A stretch of 64,000 bases of DNA from contig VZRZ01004411.1 of the NCBI GenBank assembly GCA_013398175.1, positions 391,503 through 455,502 of the forward strand. The letters are read 5' to 3'. The translations under genes and the position numbers were made by a program. The notes beneath the pieces were generated by a model. It made no database searches. It had not been told where the DNA came from and was given only the letters and a program-made list of their open reading frames with translations. Positions 32,314-45,500 of the stretch are shown piece after piece. Origin of the DNA: Climacteris rufus (lineage: Eukaryota; Chordata; Aves; Passeriformes; Climacteridae). Position 1 is the first letter of the stretch, and every line of letters starts with the position of its first letter.

Positions 32314-33309
32314 GTTTATATATTAAAACTACAATGGCAAGAATAAAATGTGCTTTCTGAAATGTGACAGGAACCAACTTTTATCCTTTTGTCCTAGTTC
32401 CATCTTCTGTCCATCCATAAAACTGTTATTAATTCTGTCATTAAGTCTGTTACCTGTGGATTCTGTAGAGCTCTACAGGATTGTTTTCAGTTTGTCTTAG
32501 AGCATTTTGATATAGTCTGAAAACCAGTTTTTAAAATTGTCAGTAGATTTGTGGCAGTCTTTCTTAGATGTCCCCTCACCTTTCATGTTATTCATTACAA
32601 GTTTTTTTCTATTTCTGATATTTTCTCACTTTGCCTTCTGCAGAGTCTCTTCATTACTGATGAAGTAATTTCTAGTTTCTAGTCTTGTGCTCCCAGTCTA
32701 AGTCAGAACTGTTTCATTTCTCTGCCTTATGAAAATTGCAGTTCAGGAGAATTGTGATTTATTTCAACAGTTTCAGGCACGTGTCAGATTGCATTTTAAA
32801 ACAAGCACAGTACTTATTGTGTCTTCTCAAAAGATAACCCTGAAAACACATAGAAATCTTCAAAAGTGTTATTTCTACTTACTGGTTTTGAATATACAGC
32901 TTCAAAAAGAACATAATACAAAGTAAAATTGCATGCTACTGCATTGTTTTAGCAGAATTAGAAGAATCAGTAACTGCCTAGCAAAACCTGTAGATAACCC
33001 TGAAACTGCTTCATTTCCTTTCGTACTGAGCACTTAAACCCATCTTAAATCTTTTGCATCCTCTTGTCTCTTACAGTGTATTCTAAAGGCACACATGCAC
33101 ATCTTAGTCTCTCAAATCCTACCTAATGAGAACCACAAACAAAATCTGTCATGATGAAAAGCATTAAAAGGCTCCCAAGCAGCTATCTGTGTACAAATCA
33201 TCATACCAGTCACGTGCTTTACTTAACTATTATGATACTATAGTTTTATGAGATCTTGTTTGTTTGTTTTGACTTAAAACATACAAAAACTTTATTGCTA
33301 TAAATTGCT
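32314..33309. other. Sequence between two CR1 copies
   Basis: AT-rich sequence with no recognised gene or repeat. Confidence 0.5.
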
Positions 33310-34261
33310 GGTTTCACAGAGGTGTCACAGGATCCTGATCTGTTTAATGCCTATGTTAATGAACTGGATGGTGGGGCACAGTGTGCCTTCAGCAGGTTTG
33401 CTGATGACACCACACTGAGAGTGGCTGACATGCCAGAGGGTCGTGCTGCCATCCAGAGGGACCTTGACAGGCTGGAGCAAAGGGCTGATGAGGGCTCCAT
33501 TCTGTTCAGCAAAAGGAAGTGCAACATTCCGCTCCTGCAGAGGAACAAGCCTGTGCACTGCACACCAGCAGCTGTGAGACTGGGAAGCAGCTTTGCAGGA
33601 AAGAGCCTGGGGATCCTGCTGGACGCCCAGTTGAATGGGAGTGTGTGACCACTGCGAGAGCAGATACCAGTATCCTGGGCTGCACCAGGAGGATTGATGC
33701 CAGCACGTCAAGGGAGGTGATGTACCCCTCTACTGAACACTGGTAAGGCCATACCTGGAGTGCTGGGTCTAGTCCTGGGCTCCCCCATACGAGACAGATA
33801 CAAAGCTACTGGAGAGGAGTCCAGCAAAGGGCCACTAAGTGCTTAAAGGACAAGAGCATCTCTCCTATGAGGAAAGGCTGAGAGAACCGGGTCTGTTTAG
33901 CCTGGAAAATGAAAAGGCTTGAGGGAATTCCATCAATGTGGAAAAATACCTGGAAGGAAGGTGTAAAGAAGATGGAGCCAAGTCCTTTTTAGTGGTGTCC
34001 AGTGACAAGACAAGAGGCAATGGACACAAACAGGACATTGCACCTGAACATGAGAAAACACTTTTTCACTGTGGGGGTGATTGAGTACCGGGATGTGTTG
34101 CCCAGAGAGGTTGAGGAGTCTCCATCCTTGGAACTATTCAAAAGCTACCTGGACATGGTCCTTGGGCAAACAGCTGTAGGTGACCCTGCTTGAGGAGGGA
34201 GGTTGAATCAAGTAACCTGCAGAGGTCCCTTCCACCCTCAACCATTCTGTGGTTCTGTGAA
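33310..34261 (+). mobile_element. CR1 LINE, second 3' fragment
   Basis: A 108-codon frame from 33322 reads DPDLFNAYVNELD, FSRFADDTTLRVAD and AIQRDLDRLEQRADEG, covering the FADD catalytic motif and the thumb-side region of CR1 reverse transcriptase. Stops and frameshifts follow. Downstream are gaggaaaggctgagagaacc, gagaaaacactttttcactg and the terminus ggtcccttccaccctcaacc. It differs clearly from the copy at 31125-32313, so the two are separate insertions of different CR1 subfamilies. Confidence 0.9.
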
Positions 34262-37200
34262 ACAGCAAAAGAAATAATCAGCTGTCCAAACTTCTGAAAG
34301 TTCTTTCAGAGTTTGCAGTTTAATATAAAGTTGAACAGAGGAGCTGGGTCAACAATATCAAAACTAAATGAAATCTCTCCCTCAGAACATCTGTAGCAGG
34401 TTTTCCTGCCTACTAGTCCCCCTTGGTATGTCAAAATATACTAGGAATTTTCTGTATGTCAAAATAACATTAAAATTAAATAAGGAATTCCATTAGACAC
34501 AGTCATTTTCCCCCCTGACAATAGCAATTTAAACTCATTTATATAAGTAGTCCTAGGTCAATTTATCAGCAACCAGTACCAGAGGATCCATGTCATTACA
34601 CAACTTTGCTGAGCTCAGGCAAGCAAAGATACAGCACCTGGAACCAAATGAAACTAGGGGGAAAACAGGACCAAGAGTAATTTATATATTTTCAGCTAAT
34701 TTACTCCATCTTTGCTAGAACTTATGCAGAGGTTCAGGTTTGTTATGAAAAAAAAAATCTAAAGGACCAGGTTAAAATAGTGCTTGATCATTCCTCTCTG
34801 GAAAGGCATTGTCATGATTTATAATTTATATAGGAAGTCTGGGCAGCATACCCATACTTTCCCTCTCCATCCCCCCCCAATACTGGCAGTGAGCCCAAGG
34901 CACAGGGAAAAACAAAGTTATGAAAACTGTATGATAGTCAAAGCTGATACCTTAGGCTATTGTAAATGGTTTTCTTCTGGTTCTGCATCTCCCAGTGTAT
35001 TTCTTGCTGTAAGGACTGTAATTCATGAGCAGGAACAACTGAATCCATCCTGCACCAGATTATTTGCTGCTTTTGTCATAAAGACAATTCTGGTAACTTG
35101 ATTTATGGCTCTTCTTGTATATTAAAATTCTTATGCAACCCAAGAAGTCCTAGCTTGCAGTTTGGGCTCATAAAAGAGAAAACTTAACTGAAGTCCATAA
35201 TTTTTCCAGGTAATATACAAAACAGTTGGCGTGCTTGATTCAATTCAGTTCCTATTAGAATTATGGTCTAGAACATGTCTTCATGCAAATCTCTTCTGTT
35301 AATGTTACCTTTGTGTTTTGTTGACATTTCAGCAGAAATTGTGGGGTTAATTTTTGTTTCAGCTCACGTATTTGTGTTTTTTGATTCTTAATATCTTTTT
35401 AATATTTATCTTCTGTATGACTTACATGACTCTCTTCCTGTTTTGTTTTAATTATATTTTATTTGGTTATGGATAGTAATATGGTGATTAAATTTTGGGG
35501 GTTTGTTTTTTTATTTTTTCTTTTTTAAGAATATGTCATCTGCCTGTAATATTGTTGAACAGAATGTTTTTAAGCACATCTTGCCCATGGAAAAGACAGT
35601 GCACTGTTAATCCTAATTGTTGCTGAGTGTATGTTTTCTTGCCACATAAGTAATGTTTCTTTGGTAATTTCCACTAAGGCTGAGTGTCTTGCTTGTGCTT
35701 CAGTTTTGGTATCTTCACTCTGACTGCTAAATGCATATGCATGTAGCCCTTGGAGATGATAATGGTTTAGGTGACAAAGTGTTATTGATGTATAGTACAG
35801 TGTTCCTGTGTTCAAACATTTGGCTTCCCGAGGAAAGGAGGCAGCATCAGGCATTGGCTGCACGCTGTAGAACTGGACATGAAGAGCTGTAGCAGGATCT
35901 GAAAAACACATGCTGTAAAGCTACAGGAGTTGTGTTGGCCTCAGTGTATTGTTGGAACAGTAGGACCTTACAAAGAGTATGTGGAAAAAAAGTGAAGCAA
36001 AGTAGACTCCCTAATGAACAGGGTCATGTTAAATTTGGGGGATTATAATTTTGATTCCCTGTGTAAAATACCTTTAGTACCAAAACTGATAATGTGGAGA
36101 GCTAGAAATCTTTTTAAAATACATATGCAGAAAGAAATACAAAGTGTTTACAGGGTTTTGAAAGGTAAATTATTGTTTATTTACAGGGGAAAAATAACTT
36201 CTTTATGCTGTAATGAAATGCAGTAAACTTCAACACAAATACCATTCATATTTTTTAAAGAAGGATCAAGTATTTGTGGAAAAAACTTACTGGAAGAAAC
36301 CAAATTAATTTTGAATTAATTTTTCTGATGCAGAAAAAGCATTTGGAAGCTTTTGAACTAGTATCCAAAGCACAGGGTTTATCTGTATGGAAGGTAATTG
36401 GAAACTGCAGGGTCTGAAAGGTTTGATGACTTTCTTACCCTTTCAAAAAGGTTTGCTAAGAGGGAGGTAGAGAACCAAGAGTGATTTAGCTGATGGAATT
36501 GCTGTATTTTCTTGATACCTCGTAGTTTTCTTTAGGATGGGACTCATAGAGATTGTTACCTACCGTGTGACAGAGATATTTACTTAATAAATATTACTTT
36601 TAAATATACTACAGAATTGCACAGCCTCAGAGAAAAAGCAGTGTCATTGAAAGTCTCATAGATAATTTGGACTTGAATTCTTTTCCTCTGTTCCACTTTG
36701 TAAGAGGTATACATTAGCAGCACAAATGCAGACTATGATCATGCTTGCCATCAACTACAAATCAAGTGTTTTTTACACAAGTCATGGTGTGATTTAGTGA
36801 CTTGGGATGCTGTGGAATTTGTGGTTAACTTTCTAAGCCTCCATGAGGGTCAAATACATAGAAGAGAGGAAGGATGGATTTGTGGTTTAAGTATGAAACT
36901 GGAAAACAGGAGATCTGTTCCTGGTTTAAAGACAGATTATTTGATTCATGGAGAAGTAATTTTCTGTTCCTTAATTTCTGCTTATGTAAATGGGAATGTT
37001 ACAAAAGGTATTGCCTGATTCTGCTGAATAGAGGACTTAATTTATTAATATTCATAATGTGCTTTAAGACAAGGAGGAAGTCAGTGTTAAAAAAGTGGAC
37101 TTGAAAGAACTTTCTTAATACCTTCATCAAAGACAAGTTACTTGGGAGCAGGATACCCTGAAAGCAAACATCTTCTATTGGTGTGTTTATGTCCAAGTCA

Positions 37201-40200
37201 TAGGTATGAGTAACAACGAAGATAAATTTTAAAGTTGTTTCTGTGTGATTTCTGTCATATCTACCATATTCTATCATCTACCATGTTTACCAATATCTGT
37301 CAATGTAAAATATCTGCCACTTGTATCTTTTTAGCTCTGTTTTCTTCATATTGCCTGTCCAGTCCATGCCAGGGAATATTCCAGAAGCTGCTTCTGTACT
37401 GTTGGTTTTCCCCCTTGGGAATGGTTATAATAACAAAGAGCATATAAAAATCTGTACTTAATCCTGCAGCTGAAGTTTGGAACACTGAGACCGCTGGGCA
37501 CAGTCTATGCCATGTGAGGTAAAAGTAAGCAGTATTCTTAGTGAGAATCAGGTCCCACACATGCAAGGAAGGTTCATTTCACTAGAGAAACAGTAAGTAA
37601 GCTTCTCTTCCTTAGAACTGGCTTTCCTGTTGTTTACATGTATTTTTAGTTATGTTACTTGTATGACCATTTACATGTATTGCTCATGACATTGGTTCTT
37701 TAACGGAGTCTACACAGCAAATATAGGCTGCACTGTGCTGTTGTGTTTTTTTGAAACAGGACTGCTGTCCTGAGCAGTGCACTGAACACATTCCTGCCCG
37801 TGCAGTTAAAGTGTAGTGTTGCAGGTGTCACCCTGTCACACTCACCATCCCAGAAGCTGCCGTTTTTCTCACCACCCTTACCGTCCCTGCAGCAGAATTA
37901 GCAAGCCACTCTCTCAGACCATTTCTTCACTGTCTGCCACCTTATCACCAGAATTCAGTTTTCTGTGCAGTCAGATGTGCCTTTATCATTTGTGGTGTAG
38001 AATACAGCAATAGAATACATACCTGGGGCTTCATCCCCTGGGAAATTATAGATAATTCAGAACCTAATGGGCTTGCTAATGGAATGGTCAGTTGCAAATA
38101 GTTTCAGCTGCAAGTATTTTAGACTCTTCCTCTGTTCTCAACACATTGTATCTGAACAAGTTTAGAGTCTTCTGGATTTGCATAGAAGGGTCTCAACCTG
38201 AGCTCAATATATCCATGAGACTAAAAGTCTGAGATAAGGATCATGGCTGATAGTAGTGGGGCTTCTTTGGCACAAGACACACAAAAATTCTTATGGAGCA
38301 ATGGAGAAGAGTAAAACAGGAAGAATCACTACGCTTGCATAAAATGAACATTTCAGGCAAAGCTTACCTTCCTACATGCCTTGACTTCATTACATATAAG
38401 GATGGCAACATTGCTGTTCAAAGTACTTTCTTCCTCTGTGTTTCTGCTTCACTATTGCTAGTTTGCAGCTAAAAATATGACTATCGTCTTATGTTTAACC
38501 AAGTGTCTTACCAGTATCTTTGAAAAAACTTTCTTGGACACTTGTTCTAGTCAATCATCTGACTGCTTGATGCACAGCTGATGGACTTCTATTGTTAGTT
38601 AAGTCTTGCTGAACATCAGGTCAGTCCACCCTATGGCATCAACATTTTGCCAGACTTTGATACTGCTTCACTAAACATTAGGCATGAAAGTGCTTCTGGT
38701 GATATTGCCAACAGCTTCTCCATCTTCTATATAGTACCATGATGCATACCCACACAACTTTATAAACCTTTAACTCATCAAGAAACCTGGTTCTTTGACA
38801 GCTCACTCAGTAATCCTTCTAGTGTCGCGGATATGAGAAACTGCCTTGTTCAGAAAACTCCAGTAAGTATTGATAAAGCATTGCCAAAACAAATGAATTC
38901 ATAAATGACTGGATGTTCAGTCCCACTGATGGGTATGGAAGTGCAATATGTGATCTTTCAGTGACTGGTTAACTGTTTTTTCAGGCTGATGTTCCAAAAC
39001 AAATTGTAAAGGCAGCAGAAGTTAACCAAGAGCAGACAATCTTAATTAGAGTAGGCACCACATCTGACCAGCACACTAGTATTAACATAAAAGAGAGCCA
39101 AACAGGCTGCTGAGGAAATCTTAAATACTCAGTGCCGTCTAGAGGGATTAAATGATCTTTCTGTCATTTGTGAGTGTACATGCTTTAAAGGAATAGTGTG
39201 TGCTTTAAAGTTGCTGTGTACATTAGGTACCATTATTCAGTATTGCATGAAAGGAATTGCTTTTATGACATGTCCCTTTGGACATGAGAGGGAAAGTGTC
39301 AGGTTGCCCTAGACCTTAATTCAGAGTGATGTTCTAATGTTGTTTTTGGCACTTTTCCTGAACTTGGCTGCGGTGTAATTTGTGGACACATTTTTTTTTC
39401 TACAAGTTGGAAAGGTGCATGCAGATGCTGTTACCAGAAAGAAATCCTTGTGGCTATCACAAACAGGATTTCTCCCCTTTTGCCCATTAAATCTTGACAG
39501 CAATTCCAATATGCATGGTCTGTTATACCACATCACAGATCCAAGAGAAAAGAAAAAAGTAATCAACCAGTCAAGAGCTGGAAATCAGCTCTATATTTCA
39601 GCAAGGATCTAACACGAGCCAGATGCTCTTCTGTCTTTCCCAAACAGCACTGTGTCATTGCCTTCACTGTTTGGCTATCAGCTTCTCACAAGACTGAAGG
39701 GAACCAGGTTTGGTCCTGAGTGCAGTTTTTATATCTGGGTCCTCTAAGGGGCTTGGCTTGCCTGTTATCTAAACATAGGTAACAAGCACCTTGCAGAATC
39801 ATAACCTTGTAGCTTTTACAGTTGTTTATTCTCCATGTCTGAAAAGTGCTGGGTTGACGCTGTGGACAGAAAGCTTAGCATGGGAATCATGTGGTGTTTG
39901 AAAGATGAAAAAAGGAGGGGAAGGAGCATTGGAGGGGACTTCCTGCTCAAACGGGAGCAGAAAGTGATAAAACCGTTCTGGGCAAGGGCGTAATTTTTGA
40001 AAGCTTACTGGCACAATTTGTATCTCGTGCAAAAAATGGCTTCCTTTGTGCAGTGTTGCTTGAATTATCTGTGAAGAGTTTTGAGGATGGAAAAAGCTCT
40101 ACACAGAAATACCAGCTCAAATCTGAAGCTTTAAGTCGTGTTTGGCATCCAAATGCTTCCTGAAGGGTTTGGCTTTGTGTTACAGTGCAAACTAGAGAAG

Positions 40201-40790
40201 ATCTTGGTTTTCTGCTTCTAAGCTACAGCCAGACCCTTGTAGGAACAGCTGATGAGCTTTAGCCTTGATGTAGGCACAAATCAAAACCAACGCTGCAACC
40301 CAGTCCAAGTCGTTGACCCCATCTGTCTGTAATCAGAGGGATCTCAGAGGAACTCTGACCCTAAATTGGTGACAGGCTGCTATTAAAAGTGTCCCCTGGT
40401 AAGTCCCGAAGCCGTAGTTCATAGAAACCAAACAAAAATAAGGGCCGTATTTTAACATCTTAATGCTGAATACAGACGCAGTCATTGCTGTTGGTAGCAG
40501 TGCAAGCACACTACACGATGTGTGCTTAGTGTTTAAATTTGTCACTTTTTTTTCTGGACAAGAACTGGGACACCTGATGTCACACACCCCAACACCTGAG
40601 CCAGAGAAACACACATACACCTTGTAAGTCTTTCAAAAAGCTTTGTTGGGGGAGAGGTATGGTTAATGAAAGAAGGCCAAGTCTTAATGGTCTTGGCTTT
40701 AGGGGGGGACTTTGCTTTCAGAGAGGAGGGCGTAGTCATCTTCCTTCAGGAAGTTCAAGATACAAAAGCTCATGATAAGGAAGCCCACCC
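34262..40790. other. Intergenic DNA upstream of NPNT
   Basis: About 6.5 kb of mostly AT-rich DNA with no recognised exon, RNA gene or transposon. The minus-strand frame at 35570-35911 (113 codons) has no domain I recognise and no splice or promoter support. Distal regulatory elements of NPNT could lie here but cannot be seen from sequence alone. Confidence 0.5.
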
Positions 40791-41770
40791 TCCTTAGTGC
40801 CCGCAGACTGCAGTTCGTGGCTCTCTGGGCGCCTGCCCGAAGGGGCCGGGGCCGGTTCCCGCTCTGTCCCGCCCCAGGTGTCCCGGCGCACGCCAGGTGC
40901 CCCTCACAAGGGAGGCGGGCGGGCCGGCCGCGGGCGCCTCTGCCGGGGGCGGGCGGTGCTGCCGCTCCCCGCGCCGCCTCCTCCNNNNNNNNNNNNNNNN
41001 NNNNNNNNNNNNNNNNNNNNNNNNNNNNNNNNNNNNNNNNNNNNNNNNNNNNNNNNNNNNNNNNNNNNNNNNNNNNNNNNNNNNNNNNNNNNNNNNNNNN
41101 NNNNNNNNNNNNNNNNNNNNNNNNNNNNNNNNNNNNNNNNNNNNNNNNNNNNNNNNNNNNNNNNNNNNNNNNNNNNNNNNNNNNNNNNNNNNNNNNNNNN
41201 NNNNNNNNNNNNNNNNNNNNNNNNNNNNNNNNNNNNNNNNNNNNNNNNNNNNNNNNNNNNNNNNNNNNNNNNNNNNNNNNNNNNNNNNNNNNNNNNNNNN
41301 NNNNNNNNNNNNNNNNNNNNNNNNNNNNNNNTCCCCACGCCGGGCAGGGGTGCCCGCGGGCACGGCCGGGCGGGGCGGCCGCAGGTGGAGGAGCGGGGCC
41401 GGCGGTGCCGCCCGGTGCCGCTCTCGGGTTCCTGGGACCCCCCCCACAGCCCCCCGCCCCTGGCGAGTGCCGCGCGTTGCTCGGCTGCCTACACACGGGC
41501 TTAGGTACAAAATGAGTTTATTGCCCTGGCGGGGCCGCGTCCCGCAAGAATTAAAAACAAAGCACTTCGCGTGCTGTAAAGATAAAATTAGCTTATTGAC
41601 GCCTGGAGGCGCTTGAAACAGACGACGGCGAAGATCGCGACTCAAGTTTTAACACGAAGCGGGGGGCGCGCGTGCCCGCGGGCCGGGCCGTGTCAGGTGT
41701 CGCGGGCACGGCGCGACCCCCGCCCTCCCCCGGGGCTGCGGCTCTGGGGCTCGGCCGAATGCAGCGCTCA
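40790..41770 (+). promoter_or_regulatory. NPNT: CpG island, probable NPNT promoter and first exon region
   Basis: Both sides of the gap are very GC-rich and dense in CpG (gcgggcgggccggccgcggg on the left, gggcacggccgggcggggcg on the right), in sharp contrast to the AT-rich surroundings. It is the only such island in the window. It lies 0.7-1.6 kb before NPNT exon 2, so it is best read as the NPNT promoter. Translated frames across it are GC artefacts. Confidence 0.75.
40985..41331. other. Assembly gap (347 N) in the CpG island
   Basis: The gap removes the core of the island. NPNT exon 1 (start codon, signal peptide and the codons before Trp-Pro-Arg-Gln) is not visible on either side, so it probably falls here. 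Confidence 0.99.
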
Positions 41771-42412
41771 CGGGGCTTCAGCTGCTCCTTCAAAAAAGAC
41801 ATTGCCGATTCGTATCGGTACTTTGTAACTGCGTGGAGTTGCGGTGTCTTTTCCCTGGAACAAGGGAAGATTGCCGCTCTCCTTTTGTATTTAATTTGTT
41901 TAACAGTCTAAGATTTTGTTTTGCTTCTTTTTTTCCTTTAAAGTTTCATTGAGAAAAGTTGGCTATATGAGTGAGAAAATTTTGCCATGTATTGTAAAAT
42001 AAAACAATGCCTAAACTTTATGTTGGCGTTTGTTCCATACTATAAATTCTGTTTCAGACTTCTGAAACTCTTCAATGCCAGCCTGGGAGTGGCAGCAGTG
42101 AGCACGTCATGAGTGCAAAGCATGTCAGTTTGTTCAGGCTTTGCTAATTATCTTTTAATTGTCATTCGCCTTTTTTGAATGGATTTTTTGAACTAAACTA
42201 ATAATGATAGAAGTGTCCTAGGCTCAGCTGAGAGCAGTTACTCTCTTCAATTAAAAAAAAAAAAAAGGTTATAGATCTCTGTGCAGGAGAGGGTTTTGCT
42301 GGTCTTTGTCTTTTTGGCTGGTTGGTTGGTAGTTGTTTTTTTTTTCACTCTAGAATGATTTTTAGCTACTTTCAAAGTGTTTCACCAGACTTTGCTGAAC
42401 TGTTTTCTTCAG
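41771..42412 (+). other. NPNT: NPNT intron 1 (visible part)
   Basis: AT-rich sequence between the CpG island and exon 2. It has a poly(A) tract near 42251-42266 and ends in gttttcttcag. Confidence 0.7.
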
Positions 42413-42513
42413 GTGGCCCAGACAAATAGTGTCCTCTGCCGGACTGTGTCGGTTTGGAAGCAGAATTGACTGCTGCTGGGGCTGGGCCCGAGTGTCCTGG
42501 GGACAGTGCCAAC
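42413..42513 (+). CDS. NPNT: NPNT (nephronectin) exon 2, cysteine-rich N-terminal segment
   Basis: The exon runs from ctgttttcttcag to gccaac|gtgagt (101 nt, phase 2 to 1). After completing a split codon it reads WPRQIVSSAGLCRFGSRIDC, then CWGWARVSWGQCQ. This is the conserved nephronectin segment directly after the signal peptide and before the EGF-like repeats. Nephronectin is a secreted matrix ligand of integrin alpha8-beta1 with a role in kidney development. The final C joins the next exon to form Pro. Confidence 0.95.
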
Positions 42514-45500
42514 GTGAGTATCACTGCTGCTGGGGCTTCTAGTCACTTGTAGAGAAGGCTTGTACACACCTAGTCACGTCTTTCACATGTTCACACACAT
42601 TCCTACAATGTAGGGCTTAGGCTTTTGCACGTGTGAGCCTGACTTACTTAGAAGGATGTTGTCATGTTAAATTCCGTCTGTTTTTAACAGTACTAAAAAT
42701 GATTGCAATCGAGTAAGGTAAGGTGGAGTTAGTGCAATGAGAATTTGGGAATTTCGTGTTGGTTTCCGCTTCATTTCATGCTCTGATCTGATAACCCGGT
42801 GTAACTACACTGTGTCGTGTTACAAGCACTGCAGGGCGCGAATATTTGCGTTGGAGAAGGAAACCCAAATTATTGATATTTCACTTAGAAAGTTGATGGA
42901 AATGTTCCAATTAGTATTAAATTCAAGCATTCTTTCAGTAACCCCAGACTAAGGGAATAAATCTGCCTGACAGCATCCTTTTACTGGGTCACACGTGAAA
43001 AGAAACATCTCTGGGATTCTCATATCTATCTAGAATCTTTGATATAAGTGGGATAAACAAATAGATAAGTCTTCATCATTAACTACACCTTCAATAGGTA
43101 TTCTGTGGAGGTAGCTAGTATTGTGTAGAAGTTGAAATCGTTGGGAGTGTTGTAGAGCCTTCAGCTTGTTAAAATGACAGCCTTTGATATACTGGGGATG
43201 CTTGCTCATGTGTTTAACAGTGCACAGGTGAGAGATGTCCCCAAAGTTTTTGCAGGAGCAAACCTACAAACACTGGTCCTTAGTTTTGTTATTTCTTTTT
43301 TTTATTTAGATACAGACATATGCAGACAAGATAATTTTCTGCCAAGCCATTTTTAAAGTAAAAGAGGTGTTAAATTGTCTAAGTTTCATAGTCTGGAGGG
43401 CAGTGACTGTAGGTAGCAAGTATTAGGCAAAAGATAGAAAAATAATTGGAAATGCGACTCTCAGCAAAGGTTTTGTTCAAATCTGTAAATAGCAAGACTG
43501 GTTTCTCTCTTCCCAAAGGTGTTAGAAGCTCACAGTGTTTAATCAATATATAAGATGACTAGTAAAAAGCTGTGTAAAGTACTTCTGGAATACAACATCC
43601 CTGTTACTGTTTCTTTTATGCAGAGTTCTCAGCTTGATACCTCTCAGGCCATACTATGAATAATTTTGATTTTTAGGGCTATAATTGGTAACGAATAGTC
43701 CTTTCCTTGGCATGAATATTTATAAAGAAGGAAGGAGAACATGTAGTAGGTTGATCGAGGCTACTCCAGAGACAACGGAATCTATGTTCACCTTTCGTGA
43801 TGCAGTTTTATTTGAAGATCATTGTGCATTTAAATGTTTGAGGCTATGAAGGCTTAACTGGCAAATATCAATAACTTGCATTGTTTAAAAAAACCAAACC
43901 AAAACAGTCCAGACCACTGTCTCACTGTGGCCCTTTTCTTAGACAAGTTGTCTCCCATGTTGTGACCATAAATTACAGCTCGTGTTTAGGTGGAAGTCAA
44001 TTTCTCATTATTACCAGATCTGCTTTGTGGTTGCATGTTTATGATCTTGAGAGACAGTAATAGCATAAAGTGATATTATCAAAAGATTCATAATTAAAAA
44101 TTGGAAATGAGACAAAAGTAATAACACACAGAAAGTATATTTAATTTTTTGTTCTTTGAATTTTGCCAGTAAGGTAATTTTTAGTGCTAGCTTTTTCAAA
44201 TACTATAAATGCTCTTTTTTTTTTTCTTAAGGCTAAAGGTAGGTGAATTCTCACCTTCTGCCACTGCATTTTAGTCCATTATTCACAAATTTGTCTCCAT
44301 GCACATTTAGAAGACAGATAGATATGTATTTTCTCTGATTATCTCCAGTAGTTGGGACCAGACTTTCAAAAGAATACAGTATCACTTAGGTGTCAAAAGG
44401 CATTTTTTCCCTTTGCTTACTGATAAATTTGGATTGCTGATTCAGAGGAATCTTAGATATTTAGGTGAAAACTTTAGTTGAACCGTTAGCAGCTCCTTCT
44501 AGGTTTTAAATGGGAGCAAAACTGTTGGCAAAATAAAGCAAGAAAATCTGCCCCAGTTGTGGGTGGTGAAAATTCCAGACATATCACAAAGCAAGAGATT
44601 ACACTAAATGAAAGTGAATCTTTCTAGTGCTTGCAGCCAAACAGAAAATCTGTAGTCAACTCTCCACCTTGGGAATGTGGTACCCAGTATGAGGGATTAA
44701 CCTGGCACAGAAGGCAACATTCCTGGCCTCAAAGGAAAACTTGGGTGTTTTACTGTACGAAAGAATACCACTGAAAAATTTCCAAAAAGCCAACTACACG
44801 ATTATTCTGCTTTCTCTGTGGTCAAAGGCAATCCTCTTAGCCTTGCTCCCAAAATGAGTGGCATAAATAGATGTCAGACTTCCTCTGCTAGATGTATGTT
44901 TTGTTTGGTGTTTCTAGTATAAACTGTATTTGAACAATGAAAACAAGTATAAAGTCAGGCTTAAAAATTAGTAGTGAGAATCAATTTACAAATTACTCAA
45001 AAAAGAAGCTGCAAATATTCAGGCAATAATGCTGAGCTCTGTATTAGTGAGCTTGAACTGCCTATTTTTTTTTTAACCAATTTGAGCCATCCTTGGTTAT
45101 GCCTGCAAGTGCTACAGCACCTTTGGACTCCACTCTCACCTGCTTACTCATGTGTAATTTACCATGTGGTCACTAATTACCTCTGAATTTATCCTTCCGA
45201 CAGCAAATGTAATGTGAGAGCCATGCTGGAGCCAGAGTGTAGCAGGCACATAGACTCAGATACATGACAGGGTTGTCCCAGTTTCCAGAGACCTCTGAAC
45301 TGTGATGAGCCAAGGGCAAGTGGTTGCTAACATACCTGGGTATGTTTTCTGCTGTCCAGCTGAGCTGCTTCACCAAGCACGTGTGGGCATGCCCTCTGCA
45401 CACAGCTATTGAGACAAATGTGCTAGTTTAAACCAACTGTGTGATTTAAGGTAATGATTTAATTGTGACAAATACTTAAGCCTGGATATGTCAGGTCTAA

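Noticed and set aside
35570..35911. 113-codon minus-strand frame upstream of NPNT
   Set aside because: No domain, no splice or promoter support, and its length is within chance expectation.
40699..41645. Very long frames (up to 283 codons) on both strands around 41 kb
   Set aside because: They run through 347 N and through a CpG island where stop codons are rare by composition.
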